Notes: generated from the sequence alone by a model not told the origin. Positions 22,224 to 36,215 are shown, counted from the stretch's first letter. The stretch is DNA of 64,000 bases from Sitta carolinensis (GCA_032173965.1 CM063284.1:104718410-104782409); one strand, 5' to 3'. Made by a program: numbers and translations.

Positions 22224-24489
22224 AAATCTTGCTGGAGAAGCACTGTTCATCAATTTTCACTATTTTATTGAGCCTACTGTAGTACAGGGAACACTGTGCT
22301 TCAGTAAACATCCTTATCTCAACCTACAAGTAATTTAGGGGAGTGATAGAGCTCCCTGGTGGACATGTGGTGTCCACCCACCACAGACTTCTGGTCATGT
22401 TCATGAAAAATGGCAAGTTTGTCATGATTTTAAATTACAAGTTTTTAAACACTATTTTGCTATTGTCATAGTTTATAGGTGATGTTAAAAGGCTAATATT
22501 ATTTGTTTAAAAATTACGTAACACAAAGAAATATTCAGTTGAAAGCTCTGCATACAGATCCGATTGATTTCCAGTGAGTTATCCCAAAGAAATGGAGGCA
22601 CAGAAAACTCAAGGAAATTTGCACCGTTTTTCTTAACATTTACTGATATGTATCTGACAGCTTTAAGCAAGATCAAAATCATAATCAACTTCATAATGTA
22701 TATTTCAGAAGGTTTCTTGTGTCTTTTGGTACAGAAGACCAATGTACAGAAGACTGATGTAATTTCTTTTATGGAATACAGCTCCAGGTGTTCTCATATA
22801 GTTAAGTGGGAAATACTGAGATACTTATTGCATATTCTGCCTTAAATCTTGCTGTTTCAAAGCTCTCAGAGTTTGTCTTGTTAGGCTTGCTTTCACAACT
22901 TATTAATGTCACTCAAAAATAATAAGCATATTGAATTAATGCTGTATGAAATGTGAATTAGGTAGAAATAGGCAGGAGTTCTATTATCAATGCAACTCCT
23001 TTGTCATCTGACACATTGCCATTGTTCTTTTTTCATATGGGTTATGGAAGTGCTTTATAAACCAATATGATAAGAATGGAGGAAGAACCGGACATCCTGG
23101 GTACCTCCAATTTTCAGTGTTTTATGCAGCCATCAACTTTAAATTCTGCAATACAATGAAAGTTTTCTCTTGAGCAAAAGTGTTTACAGAACATCCATAA
23201 TAAAAGTGTGTAGACATGGAATCTAAAGAAGAGAATAACTATTAGACTGTTTCTCAAAATGACATTCAGATATTTGTTATTTCTTCATGTGATTTTGCAA
23301 TATAACTTTAAGACATCAGAAAACTAAGCAGAGCAACATCACCCCTGACAGGAAACAAAGAAACAAGTAGACTTCATTTACAAAAGTATATGTGAAACAG
23401 AAATTCAGAGCAGAAAATGGAGAAATTTATTTTTGGTCTCATGTAAGGCTGTGTAAGGTGAATTGACATATAGCAGGAATAGATCCCAATAAGGATAAAT
23501 CCAATAAAAATAAGGACTGTAAAAATGCATGTTTATATATAAGAAGGGAATATTCTTCCACCTTTGAAAAGAACAGGAAAGAATAACATATTTATGGAAG
23601 CTGATTCAGTCCACTCTAATCTACTGAAAAATTACAGGGGAAGAAGGGAATAAATGAGGAAACACATGAAATGTAACAAGTTAGTAGAATTTACAGAAGT
23701 TTCCTATGAGCACACACCAGCCTAGGTAAAGGGATATTCAGATGTTAACTTCTGTTCTTGTTGGGCTCCAGTCTGACCACCAACAAGGAGAGAGGCAAGT
23801 CAGATCCCAGTGTTCCCAAGCTGAGAGAAAATTTCCTCAGCAGGTTAACTATTTCCACAGCCCAATTGTTTCCAGTCTAGTTTCTTTATGTTGCAGAAGT
23901 GGAACCCAAGGCTGAGTAAAGAAAACAGGAAAGGAATGAACCTTGTGATGGGAACACTGGCATTTGTACCTTAGGGTATATTTAACACTTTTATTCTTCT
24001 CTCCTCTGCAAAGTCTTGCTGCTAGTTTTATAAGGTTTCTCTAATGCAGAGCCAAAGTGAGAGAACATCAGAATGACCATGTCTGCATCATTGGTATGTA
24101 TTACTTTCATTTAATTCTGCTTTTTACTGTTCCCTCAGGTTGCTTCTTAGCCTACTCATCTACAGTCTGTCTTCATTTCTTCCTTTTGTTTCTCCTTTCT
24201 TCTAGAATTCCTTTCTCAAAGTTCAGTTACCTCCCCTAATTTCTTACTCTTTTTACCCACTTTTACTCTTTTTCCCCCCTCTTTCTTTGAAGGCAGCCTC
24301 CTTTTCTTAGCACATTATGTCTCCAGCCTCTCTAATATTAAATTCCAATGGCTACCCCTTTCTACCTTACCTAAAAGGGAAACAACACCACCACAGGCTT
24401 TGAAATTATCGAAATGCACTGCACTTAGACAAACTTGGATTTGATCCAACAGTAACTTTATATGTAATTCAGCAGCTAACTTACATTAA
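22224..24489. other. Unique AT-rich non-genic DNA
   Basis: Nothing gene-like is seen. The + strand frame of 93 codons at 22564-22845 overlaps a - strand frame of 85 codons and has no recognisable content. From about 24150 to 24370 the + strand is pyrimidine-rich. Confidence 0.6.
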
Positions 24490-24690
24490 CATGACTCAGA
24501 AAAGAAAATCATGCTGTAAAACATTACATTGAATGGGAAATGATTCAGTGAAAACATTATTCAGAGTAGGCAATTACTGAGTGAAGCTATTATCCACAGA
24601 AGACAGTTACTCAGTAAAAATGTTATACAGTGCAGGCAAATATTCAAGAAAACGCTTGACAAGGACAGCAATTATTCAATAAACAATCAT
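24490..24690 (+). repeat. Degenerate ~33-bp tandem repeat (minisatellite-like)
   Basis: Units can be aligned at 24536-24568, 24569-24603, 24604-24634, 24635-24667 and 24668-24690 (partial), with a more diverged unit before them from about 24490. Each starts with a G-rich base pair and then reads close to CAATTACTCAGTGAAAA, followed by a TTATNCAGNG-like half. Units differ at many positions, so the array is old and probably no longer unstable. Confidence 0.65.
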
Positions 24691-27600
24691 AATTGCACCC
24701 AATGGAGTACACTTGCCACGAACAGTACAAATAATTAGCAGATTCAAAGGATGTTACTGTGACTGCCCAAATTTTAGCTAATTTGCATGATAGCTAAGTT
24801 CTATAGGACAATTAGAATCTGTTAGTGAGAATCTGTCTTTTTTTTTCTATTGTTTCTCCAGTTCTAGGAGGTAATGCTACAGTTCTACCAACTTTTTTGA
24901 AGAAGCAAGTGTAGTTTTATCCATTTTCTGGAGTTCATTATCCTTTCCCAAGAAGGAGCATTACTCACATGATTCCCTTCTTCAGTTGCTTTTTCTGCCA
25001 CACTTTCGATCCTTTGCTCACTGTATCAAAAGCTTTTTTCCCCTGCAGCTAGTTTATTTTTCAAATTTCTCCAGTTTTTTGTTTTCAAAGTAGAAAATAA
25101 TTTCTGTTTCTTGTTGCCTAAAGAGCTTTCACATGAATTCCACTGCTATTTGTAGTAGAGTTCCCACTTCTGCTCTCTTTCAGCGTCTCCCAGCAGGAGA
25201 CAGGTTTCATTCTCCCTTAGTCCAGAACTATCACTTCTCCTTTTGCTTTGCTAACTTGATCAATTTTTCTTTTCCCTGCCGTCCTTCTTATGCACTTCTA
25301 CTGATGTTTCCAAACATTCCTGTATTTCATCTGTTTTCTTTTGACTTAATCCATATATTCATTATTTGCCTTCACCAGCATCCACTGTATCTTTACAAAA
25401 TCACTCATTTTTTCAAAATTTTACTATTTTTTGTTATTGCTGTGAATGTGTACTTTTGTATCTCATCTTGCTTCATTGCTTAATGACAGGTTTTTAAACG
25501 AACCATCTGACTGAAGTATGGATTATTCTGCTGCTGAGTTATTTTAGTCCATGAAGATGCTAATTACTTTCAGCACAGTTTGGTTTTCTAAGCATCTATA
25601 TTTAAATATACATAATTATGACTAATAAAAAATAAACAAAGTAACAGGAGAGTTGTTTGGATCCTGCACCTAGAGTGTCTTCATTAGTTTCATTATACTG
25701 ATTTCTGTATTGTAGATTAGTACAAGTGATGCCAAAATCAGGGTTCCCCAGTGTAACTGAATCACCAAAAAGGTAGAAGTATTTTGGTTTTATTTTTCAT
25801 GAGAGATTGGCAGTAGAACTCCAAAGGTATTACTGTATTGCAACAGCAAGGCCAGCAGAATTTCAGTATTACTTGGTAAAGTGGTGAACTATACTGAAAA
25901 AGCACTGGTACTGATGCAGAGAGTGCCTGCACAGGGATTTATAACACCATAGCTGCGTGATATACTTTTCCCACTAGAGTTCTGCTGGCCAATTTCCTTA
26001 TGAAGACAGTCTTTATATGATATAACATTAGAAGTGCCATGGGAGCAGTCCTCAAAGTGATAAAAATCCTTCCCTTATTAAAATTTAAAGCTATTAAATT
26101 CTCAGGAAATTTTGTGCAGTGAAACTGGACATTTTTCACTTGAATACAGAGTGTTTTCTATCTGTTTGTCTCTGATCTTGAAGTCACAAACACTCAGCTG
26201 AGCAAGGGCACAAAATTCTCTTCTGTCTTTGATTATAGTAGAAATTAAACTATTTTAATCAATAAGAATAATTAACCATTTTATTAATTATCTTACATAC
26301 CTTTCTGGTCTTAAAATGGTATAAATACCAGATAACAGTTAAAGTCACTCTACATCTCCCATTGCTCCTTCTACCATTCTTCTTTTAGCCCAGCTTTCTC
26401 AAACACTTTCTTGAACCTTTTTGCGAAGCACCTTCAATAAGGGGTGGAGATTTTTTGCACCCAATTGGGAAATCATGGTCAAATTAATATGAAAGAAAGA
26501 AAATACTTAGCAGAAATGACGAGCCAACTTAAATGAGAACAACATAAAATACAGAATCTGTAATTTGTACACTCTATACCAGCCACAAACACAGGTTTCA
26601 ATTAACTAATTGCCTGAGTCATCTTTTTTTGCAATACTTCTCTTTCTTCAAAATTTCTTGGAATTGCTCATATTTCTCCTTGTCTGAGATCTTTGTCAGT
26701 TAATTTGTTAATTTTAGTCCTATAACTCAATTGGCTTTAATTCATTTACCATTCTGTAAAGCTAGAATTGATTCTAACAATCATTTTCAGAAGCTACTTT
26801 TGCACTGATGATTTTCTGACTCTTTTTAGCTGTGAGGAACAAAGTAAATTTTGTTAAGAAACCTCACTCACTAGTTTTCATGTGAACTAAAACAAGCAGC
26901 CTGCTTTGAGTCACTTCTTCCAAGGAGAATCATTCACACACCATTAGAGAGCTACCAGTTGTAATGTTTGATTCCAACCCCTGATTCACACACAATCCAT
27001 TCATTGGCAAGTGATGCCTCTCTTTTTTTTTTTTTTTTTTTTTTCCTTTGGGACACAGCCATAATTTTAAACCTTCGGGAGATGGGAATAATGTGCAAAT
27101 GATAATAAAATATAGTTGTTCAGTCTTATATTATGTCCCAGGTGATGACTCACAATAAAATATCTCAAAATTTAAGCCAAAAGAGGAAAAACTTGTCCTA
27201 TGCTACAAGATAAGCTGCCACTAAACTGCCTACAAATATGTGCTGATCTCACTCCAAAAGTATAGATTATAGACATTATGAGATGGTTCTTCACAGCTAA
27301 AGCAGCTGCTGCTTGTTTGACTACATTCTCACTCATTTTTTTTAGGCCCATGGCTTGCCATGAGTATCTGCAGATACTTCTTGGGCACCATGAGATCATA
27401 ACTGCATATTTGTAAAACTACCTGGGCTGAAGCTCTAGACTAAGACTTAACAGTTTTTAGAATCACAGTTTAATAAAAAGTTTTAACTCTCACTTGGAAC
27501 TGATCACATAGGAGTAATGTCAGGGAAACTCAGTTTTGTCATAGGGATCTAACAAAGCCCCTAATTTGAAGGACATTTGTGTTCAGAAGAGATAAGCTCA

Positions 27601-30600
27601 AATGGAAATAGGAGGACACCTTCAGGGTGAATAACGTCGGTCTTTTGAGAATAGCCTAAAAAGAAATTGGCCTGTTTAGCTAGCTAAAAGATAGACAGTG
27701 TGGGATCTTAACCTGTGAACATATGCACAAACAAGGAGCCAGGAGTAAAGAGGGAGAAAAAAAGTAGGAAGAAAGAAAAGCAGTTAATGCTAAGTAGCAA
27801 ATTGATCTGAAGCAATAATGCCTACAGTTAAGCTAACAGCATGTCACAAATATTGACAGGAGAAAATTTGCCTTCTCTTAGGAGCTGCGTGTGGGAAATT
27901 CCAAAAGCCAGGGTAAAATTGTGGTTATTTGTGGTAGCACAGGCCAGGATTTAATTGTGCAGGATTGTGTCTATGTGAATTTGTTTAAATGTAAACAAAC
28001 ACACATATAAGTGTTATATCATTGTTTTTCTCTTTTTTATTTTTTTGGGAGGAACTAAAAAATAACAACAAGAATCTCAGCTTTGTTGTTTATTGCTTTC
28101 TATATCAGCCTCAAAGTTCCCCTAATTTCTCACTACCTTGCCAATCTTTCCTGCTTTTTCTTTACTCATATTTGTTCGGGTGACAGTTGCCCTCTACAGC
28201 TGGTATTGTCTTTTCAGTGTGTCTGTCCTGTCCTTGCAATAATCTTAATTTTTTATGTCTCTGTTTCTGTCGTGTTCTAATTTGTGCTTTTTCCCCTTAA
28301 ATGGCAAATGCCTGCAGTGTTCAAATTGCATCAATGACCTTCCCTCTTGGTACAAAACCTTGTTATTTAAGAAATCTAAGAGTTTGTTCAACAGAAAAAA
28401 GGAGACTATAGTGTAAGGATGTGTGCTGACATTTCAACTCCTCAGAGCTTTCCTGAAAATTCATAGTGACAACAAACACCTGCAGTTCTCCAGCAGGCTG
28501 ATCCTTCTCTTGTCTTCATTGGCAGCTAGGGAATGCCTTTGGCACCTGTGGGCTGACACCTCCTGCAATCTAGATTTAACTTCTCTGTCTTCATTGAAAC
28601 CTAGTTAAATCGGCCACCAGCCCAAACTGGTGCTTAAAACTATGGTTAGAACTGAAGAGACATGAAAATGGGTTTTAGAGCCCATTGCAGAGAGTTGCCT
28701 CAAAATGGAGAATTTGGCCATCCCAGGTGTACTGAAAGGACTGTGATGTGGTCATGGTACTGTCCCAGTCGTTCTTCTCTTTGGCCATCAAGAATGCTGA
28801 GCAGCAGCAGGATCACAGGGAGCCTGGGGTAGGTCTGGGATGCCAATTACAGTCATGATAGAGAGATTTGGCCATTGACTTCCCTTTAAATCATGATTTT
28901 GCTTTCTGCTTGGTGCTAATACTTTGTCATCACATGCCAACAGCTCAAGCTCTTTTTGTTTTCTAAATCTTCCCCATAAGATTAAAATATTTTACTGTGT
29001 CTAGGTATGAAAACCATTTCATGTTGCACTTAGATTGCTGGTCAAACCACTTCAGGTTGCTTGTGAAAAATTCCAGCTTGTCTTCCTTCAGAAAAGAGAC
29101 AGACAAATCAATAAAGTGTGGTATTTCATTTTGTCCAGCATAATGGGAAAGTAAATTAGTCAATAATAGGATCTTCTAGGTAAGTCATTCTAACTTTGTT
29201 TCACACAGCCTTTTGAGATAAGTGTGCTTAATATCTTCATGTGGAATGCCTACAATTTGTTATAATTTTATACTCTTTACTCACTGAGGGCAACAGAATC
29301 TAGGCAATGCTTTGGAAATGGGATTAGAAGAGAGGCTTGAAAGGTTCAAAAATCTTTATCATTGTAAAGCACTGCAAAGCTGTCATCAGAGTAAATTCCT
29401 ATAAAGGAATTTCCCTAGATTTTACTGCTGTAAATGAAAAGTATAACCCAGTGAATGAGAGTCCGGGGTTTGGTGGCTTGATGTGGGTAATCTATAATCT
29501 TACAGAAGTTGGCAAATGTAAGCTGTTCTCAGTACGCAAATGTTTTCACAATTGAGAAAATGCATGTGTCATAGGAAATATTTCTTCACAAGAACAAGAA
29601 GACTTTTATTGCTCATTTACATCTAAGTTGCACAAAATGTTTCAAAAACATCTTGCTAGAAAATGTAAATATATAAAAACACAGAGTTTAAATATTGTGT
29701 GTTAGTTTTGTCTTAACTATAGTTTTTGGTGAGACATTTGTTGGTAGCACAGCTGATATTATGTATATTAGTTTTTTAAGGAAAAACAAGTGTGAAGTGG
29801 TAAACCTCCCTGTGCATGATAATGCAAAAAAGACACATAATTTTCCATCTGACAGTTTGTGCAAGCAAAGTTGAGTCACGCAGGGCTCTGTTCAGCTGAA
29901 GAGCATACTCCCACCTCACTCAAATAAAAAAGCTTGCAGAGGTTCAAAAGAGAGTTTCACTCAGTGAGTTACTTCATTAAAAAAAATAAAATTATTGTAA
30001 TACATCATTTTACTCTGCTGTACATTACTAAACCAAACTCAACCGTGTCAAAAAACTGCTTGGAGGCACTGTTGCTTAGCACTTTGAATTGCTGTGTGGA
30101 TTAATGCCAAAAATCCTGCTACAGTGGTGTTGGAACTATGGAGTACTCCAACAAAAGCTGGATTACAGCAATTAGTTTTTACGTTGAATGTAGATTTTCC
30201 CAAGGACATGTTGTATGTCAACATCTACACCTTAGTGATCTCCCTTTATTTCTTTTCATTGTGACAGTGAAGTCTGTTGTATGCTCAGAAGATAGTGTAA
30301 TGACCCTTAAAAACAGCTTTACTGCTTAAAAACTCAATGTTATGAAAGGGTAAGGAAAATTCACTTTGTAACAATGGCTTCACAAGAAAACTTTATTCAT
30401 TTGTTAAACTATATCTTTACAATATGACAAAACAATCTGCGTTGAATTATTTTTTTTTTTTTCTGTGTTGGCTTCTCTGGATTCTAAGATGCAGTGGGGA
30501 TGCAATTCATACTCCTCTCTTTTTTATCCAGATTGTTATCCTGCTACTGTTGATTTACAAAACTGTATTTTCATTGTTAGGATCATGAATCAAATTTACA

Positions 30601-31985
30601 TAGTTGAGGGTGAAATCAATAAGTAAGAATATTTATGACACTGAGAATACATCATATTATCTATCTTAATTTATCTTAATTATATTGCCAGTTCTTTGGG
30701 CAGGAACTGGTCTCACCTTTGTTTGGTGGTGCCCAGCTTGATTACGTATGTCTACACATATAGACTCCCGTGTTTTGTGCATTCTGACTTCACCAAGATC
30801 CCAACCATAGTGAAGAAATATAAAAAAACTCTCAAGCATCTCTATGATATATCTATCCATAGAACAGGAAAATAGCTCAGTGTTCAAAGCCTAAATTAAT
30901 TTAAATTTCTTTGACAGAACACTCATCCATACTCTGCAGGATTGTGTTGCTAGACATTAATAACATTGAACTCTTCACAGCCTCAGACGAGAATTATTTG
31001 ACTCTTACTTCAGAAAACTTCTCAGACTTCTTCCCTCCAATGGGTAATCATGGTACACTGAGTCATCCAAAAATATTCCCTGATTCTAGTGAAAAAGTCA
31101 TCTGAGCTGTGTAAATGTTTAATTTCACTAGGTCTACAGGGTGCATTGCTTAATGTGAATTGTAAATAATTGGACATTCCATTCAGTTTTCATTCAGGCT
31201 GAATATGCTTGCTTTATTTCTTCTGGCATCCCAGGGTTTCATTTTTTTTCCCACAAGATTATTTTGGAGACAAAATAATACCACTTCATAGTATGCTGGA
31301 ATAATAGTGAGAAAAGGAATGAGCCAGGTTGTGCAATGTGATTAGAGGCACGTGGAATTGGGTAAAATATCATGTAAAATAAAATAAAAATCCAAACATT
31401 TTCTTAAAGCCATTTTACAATTTTCTAAATAACCATTTGTTATCACATCTTTTCTAAAACTATTATAGAAAAGAAAATATGCTCAATTTGAATGAAAATT
31501 AAATGTATCAAAGCAGAAAATTTCCCTGCTGACTCAGTACAAGATTTCAAGCAGCTAATTACATTCTTTTAAACAGTTTTGAAATTCAACAACTTTTAGC
31601 AGTGTGTGGAATAGATTTTTCCCTATTTTCTTTAATTGCCCTTCACAGAGGAAAGATGTAAGTTAGTGCTTCAACTGAGAAACCAACATTTCCCTAGCAT
31701 TGAGAAAGTTAGAGGAAGTTTCACTGTGAGGCACAGGGCAAGAGTAGGTATTTCTAAAACAGAAATGTAACACGTGTCAAAGAAATCTGCTCTTTCACTA
31801 TGAGGAGGAAATGGCTCTTAAAATTTTTAGTAAGGTTAGATGAGAGGTGATATACCTTGAATATCTTGGAAGTCTCACCACTATGGCCATGTAGGTTCCC
31901 CAGAAGGAACCCACCTGGCATCATCTCTACTCTTCTCCTTAGTTTTTTTTATATGTAAGGTCTCAGTATTCCCAGGCACATGGGG
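24691..31985. other. Unique AT-rich non-genic DNA
   Basis: No gene, RNA or clear transposon. The + strand between about 25000 and 25460 is pyrimidine-rich, and this favours the stop-free, hydrophobic-looking 116-codon frame at 25133-25483, which I do not accept as coding. The poly-T run is listed separately. Confidence 0.6.
27023..27044 (+). repeat. Poly-T tract, 22 T
   Basis: An uninterrupted T run. There is no adjoining retroposon signature. Confidence 0.95.
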
Positions 31986-32062
31986 ATGGTGTTGTGCAGG
32001 AGTTGGACTCCCTGATCCTTGTGGGCCCCTTCCAACTCAGCATATTCTGCTGTTCTGTAATT
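31986..32062 (+). mobile_element. CR1 LINE 3' end, + strand
   Basis: This is the 3' terminal segment of a CR1 element in sense orientation: GCAGGAGTTGGACTCCCTGA near 31999, TCCTTGTGGGCCCCTTCCAA near 32017, and then a decayed 3' repeat, TATTCTGCTGTTCTGTAAT (32044-32062), derived from ATTCTRTG units. The element is severely 5'-truncated, as usual for CR1. Confidence 0.8.
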
Positions 32063-33994
32063 CCTGAACTTGCATTAAAACATTCTTTCAGTGACTGCTT
32101 AGACTGCCATAGAGTTTATCATATTAAAAAAAACCCCAAAGCTTCAGAAAGTTTATGATTTCTGTGTGCTGTCTATAGTTTCTGTGGTCTTGACTGGGCT
32201 CTTCAACCATCACAAAATGGCAGAATGATTACAAGTCAATGGGACTGTGAGACATATGAGTTTTTTCAGCCACTCACACATCTTACTGGGCTGGGAGTAG
32301 CAAGAACTGATGACCAGAAGTTCATCAGGACTTGAATAATGCACTTCAGAGCTGTTACATTTTTTAAAATGCTATTATCATCTGGTTGGCATTTCTGGTA
32401 TAAACAGGCAATTTTAAATTTATCTCCAATTTGCATCTACTAGCATTAAAAAATAAAGCAATCTTTAAAAACTCTGTTTTCATGACCACCATACTAAAAT
32501 AATACATGTGACCAGAGTCCTTTTCTACAGGTGTAAGAGCATAGGGATGAAAACCTTAGAAATTAAAATGTTGCATGAAGACAGAAGCCAGAGATCTTTG
32601 TGTTGTGTGATTGCTTTGCTGTTCTGGGGTCCACTAGTCTGTAAGCAAGTAGATTGTTTGATCTCTGCCTGTTCTATTCCTTAATTACTCACTCTTAAAT
32701 CAGAGTCAATTTTCACACTGTCTTCAATGAAATAGCCACTAATAGACTGTTGGTTTGCAGTTTTGTTGACATTCATTTGTAAAAGCCACCTGAGACTGTA
32801 GCACAACAAGTGAAATACACAGCTGCTTGAAAAAGTAAGTTATTATGATGCTGGTTCTCAAATTTTATTTCTAAGTATCAGGAATAATTCAGAATGGAAG
32901 ACTAATTGGTGAAAAGACAAAGTAAATAGGAATAGAACAACTTCCATTACTAATCTTTTTAAGATCAGATACTTAAATTTTCAATCAGTATATAAAGGCT
33001 GGATACAGGTGGTTTGTAAGGCACAAGCAGAAACAACAGCAACAAAAATCTCTGCATGGCAAACAAATTGTTTATAACTAGGTTTTTAAGTTTCTTTTCA
33101 ATTTTCAGTTTACAATAGGAATCCCTTTTCACATTACCTAGGAAAACTGGTGCTATTCACAGCTCTATTCCACATGGATACACTCCAAACAAATTTTCAT
33201 TTCCTGGATAGCTACCACATTATGTATATTTGATGAAAAATTAAATCAAAATAATTTTGATTTAGTCTGATTAATTGTATCTTTAGCATATGATTATTGA
33301 AAGAGATCTAAAAGAATATCTACTCTCTTCTCAAAATTTCTAGTGACAATTACACCAATGGAATAATTCAATTCAAATTCAGAATAAATTTGCTCTACTG
33401 TGATTGTAAAAAAAAAGTTTTTTATGGCTAAGGAAAATGCTAAATTGAAATTTGTGATTGTTGTAAAATTAATAGGTTGAGAAATATATTTAATTTTCCT
33501 TTAATCTCTATGTTAAAATGAAGAAATTACCTAACGTGATCTAAGTGATTTTGTTGTATATTATTATTTAAAACTTTATCAGCTGTCTTTGCAATATTTT
33601 CCCTGATGAAAATCTTGTAGTAAGCTTTCACTGAGATAGATAGACATTAAAGCATTTTAAATCAGCCCAGCTTGTCAGCTGTTATCCAGAAAAGCATTCT
33701 CATTAAGCAAAGTAGAATATCAGTTTTAGGGAAATAAATTGCCTTCTGACATTGAAAGATACAGATACATCTCAATTTGTGTCAATATGGACTTTCATCT
33801 GAATTTAATAAATAGCTCATGTTATGCAAAACATTTCTATCTAATGAGTGCTTCATATGAAAGGGTAAAAGATTCTTTTTTTTTTTTTTCTTCTTTAACA
33901 TAATTTTCCACTATCTGGTGCAGAGATGCAGAGATATTTATCTGGTTTTCCAACCCCAGAATATGAAGGAATTGAAAGGGTCTCTGTGTGATTA
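32063..33994. other. Unique AT-rich non-genic DNA
   Basis: No gene is seen. It contains an AT-rich palindrome at 33242-33264 and a T14 run at 33876-33889. Confidence 0.6.
33242..33264. repeat. AT-rich palindrome, 11-bp arms, 1-nt centre
   Basis: TAAATCAAAAT (33242-33252) and ATTTTGATTTA (33254-33264) are exact reverse complements around a single A. It is probably a chance palindrome in AT-rich DNA, although the TGATTTA/TAAATCA halves resemble homeodomain sites. Confidence 0.85.
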
Positions 33995-34160
33995 AAATCA
34001 CAGAATCATTGTTGATTCCTAAATTTTAAGAGACCCACAAAAATCATCAGTCAGGCTCCTGGCCCTGCACAGGACAGCCCCAATAATCATACCATGTGCC
34101 TGAGAGCATTGTCCAAATGTTTCTTGAACTCAGGCAACCTTGGTGCTGTGATTGATGCCT
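33995..34160 (-). mobile_element. CR1 LINE 3' fragment, - strand
   Basis: Read on the + strand it starts with AATCACAGAATCATT, the complement of the CR1 3' repeat. It continues with GGCTCCTGGCCCTGCACAGG, GTGCCTGAGAGCATTGTCCA, TTCTTGAACTCAGG and CTTGGTGCTGTGA, all typical of an avian CR1 3' region. The copy at 42001-42174 belongs to the same subfamily and the same strand. It is truncated after the GGTGCTGTGA block. Confidence 0.85.
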
Positions 34161-35731
34161 TTAAACATTTAGCCTTGCATTTTCACTGAGTCACAGACCT
34201 TTAGCACTGCTGCAGGGATTTTGTACTTATTGTCAGAAGGATGTCAAATATAGACCTCTATTCACATGAATTCTATAAAGAGATTGAAGCTAGGCATAAA
34301 AGAACAAACTATGATTTTCAAGAATTCTTGTTGTATGGCATTGTTTCAAGCTTCATGGAAAAGCAAAAAACCCAAACCAACAAAAGCAAGCAAGCAAGCA
34401 AGCAACCAATCAACCAACCAACCAATCAGCCAACTAAAAAAAGTCAGAAAGAAGGTAATTTCAAAATATCAGGCTCTTCCCCATGACCAACAGACCCTAA
34501 GGATAGTGAAAGACATTACACGAACAGTAACTACCCGCTGGTTAAATCCTTGGTATGTATTTTTACAACCTATTACAATGCTGGAATACAGCAAGGTTGA
34601 AGAATGAAAATCAGATAGCATAAAGGATTTTCATCATGCAGATGATACTGGACTTAGATGATAAATTAATTAATCTAAGAAAAGATGCAATCATATTAAA
34701 GCTGCCACAAGGGGGGAGATCTCCTGTGAGAGATACTAAATATGAACATAATGTGCAGTTGTTTTAAGAAATACTTTTGGCAAAATATCAGTAGCAAAAT
34801 CTTAATAATGAGCCCAAAAAGCCACAGTATTGAGAAACACCTGTAGGTTTTAAAGATATATTAGCTGAACTAAAATTGGATGGAATGGGACTGATATGAG
34901 AACTCATACTGTGGGCTGCAACACCAGTGCTCTGGTGATAATTAGAAGCTTAGAGTAACATATTCAGGTTTCCTTTAACATCCTTAGAGTATCTGCATTT
35001 TGGGTAGCCTGAATTTTGTGTGGAAACTGCCTCTGTAGGGATGACATTCTTCCTCTGATGTTGAAAACTTCCTGACATCCAGAGGACTGATCTGGAGGCT
35101 TGCCTACAGCTTTTATTCCACTCAAGAATGCCCTTCTGCAGTGTGTTTTAGCTGACTGTCTCCACTCACCGTACTGTGGTTCACAGCACTGTTTCCTTAG
35201 GTATCATGAATTGGGTCCATTCCACATGCTTTCCAGAAGCACACCAGTCACCAAGGCACATTCGTTCCCTGAGACCACACCAGATCTTGCCCAGATCTTG
35301 CCCAGTTGGTTAAAAACCAACTAAACCAAAACCCCCACCTTTTCATCCTGAAATCAGTACTGCTTCCTATTGTAATACAGGAAATATATTGTGATATATT
35401 TTCTGTGTATTGGGGTAATCAACACTGATCTCAGAAAAGATTCATGGAACTATGATGTGTACTAGATGTAACTTTGAATTAAGCTCATGAGGCCTTTTCA
35501 TATGGTGGGTAATGGTCTAGACATAAGACAGCAGAAATGATGAAGGGAAATCAGTTTTCCCTCCTCTTCCCACTGATTCAGTTTCTGAGCTTGCATACTT
35601 ATATGATATAATTTTACAAGATCAGGGCAAGAGTTTAAAACCCAGTTTACCAATAGAAACTCTCAAAACACAAAATCACACAGAACTTTTTCTTTGCTGT
35701 TTCTGGTATGGGCACCAAGCTTTGCACTGAA
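34161..35731. other. Non-genic DNA with a short AAGC/AACC repeat
   Basis: No gene is supported. The frames at 34241-34607 (81 and 113 codons) run through the AAGC/AACC repeat and owe their length to it. A short direct duplication (CAGATCTTGCC twice) is seen at 35281-35302. Confidence 0.6.
34384..34430 (+). repeat. (AAGC)n then (AACC/AATC)n microsatellite
   Basis: About five AAGC units pass directly into AACCAATC-type tetranucleotides, an interrupted compound microsatellite. Confidence 0.9.
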
Positions 35732-36215
35732 CTGTGGAACTGTTCATTGGAAAAGACCTCCAAGATAATGGAGTGCAAATATTAAGCCACCACTGCCAAG
35801 TCCACCACATCCAAAAGCCTTTCAAACGTGTCCAGGAATGGTCAACTCTACCACTTCCTTGCCCACTTTTCCTCTGAAAATAATTTACCTAATATCTCAC
35901 CTAAACTTGGTGCAAATGGAGCGCATTTCCACTGGTCCAGTCACTTGTTACCTGGGAGAAGAGGCAAACCCTACCTCCCTACCAACTTTTTTCAGGTATT
36001 TGTAGAGACCAGTAAGGTCCCTTCTCAGCTTCCTTTTCTCCAAGCTAAACAATCCTAGCTCCCTCAGCTGCACCTCAGAGGACATGGTCTCCAGACACTT
36101 TGCCAGTTCCATTGTCCTGCTCTGGACATGCTCCAGAGCCTCAGTGTCTTGTACTGAGGGGCTGAAAACTGAGGGTTTAAAGCTGCAGCTTCACTGGTGC
36201 TGAGTATAGGGGAAA
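35732..36215 (-). mobile_element. CR1 LINE 3' fragment, - strand (longest copy)
   Basis: This is the longest CR1 remnant in the window. On the + strand it reads GGAAAAGACCTCCAAGATAA near 35750, CACTGCCAAGTCCACCAC near 35789, ACTCTACCACTTCC near 35845, CACTTGTTACCTGGGAGAAG near 35942, TTTGTAGAGACCAGTAAGGT near 36000, CAAGCTAAACAATCC near 36041, and CTTGTACTGAGGGGCTGAAA near 36149, before fading at GTGCTGAGTATAGGGG. These are successive blocks of the reverse complement of the avian CR1 3' end. The 8-bp terminal repeat is no longer legible at the left end. No reading frame survives. Confidence 0.85.

Noticed and set aside
24536..24690. CRISPR-like array
   Set aside because: Units are diverged and contiguous with no unique spacers, and the genome is avian. 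It is an old tandem repeat.
25133..25483. 116-codon hydrophobic-looking frame as a membrane protein
   Set aside because: It lies in a pyrimidine-rich block, where Phe, Leu and Ser codons and lack of stops follow from composition.
34241..34607. Frames with a Lys-Gln-Ala-Ser / Asn-Gln-Pro-Thr repeat
   Set aside because: These are translations of the AAGC/AACC microsatellite and have no conserved flanks.
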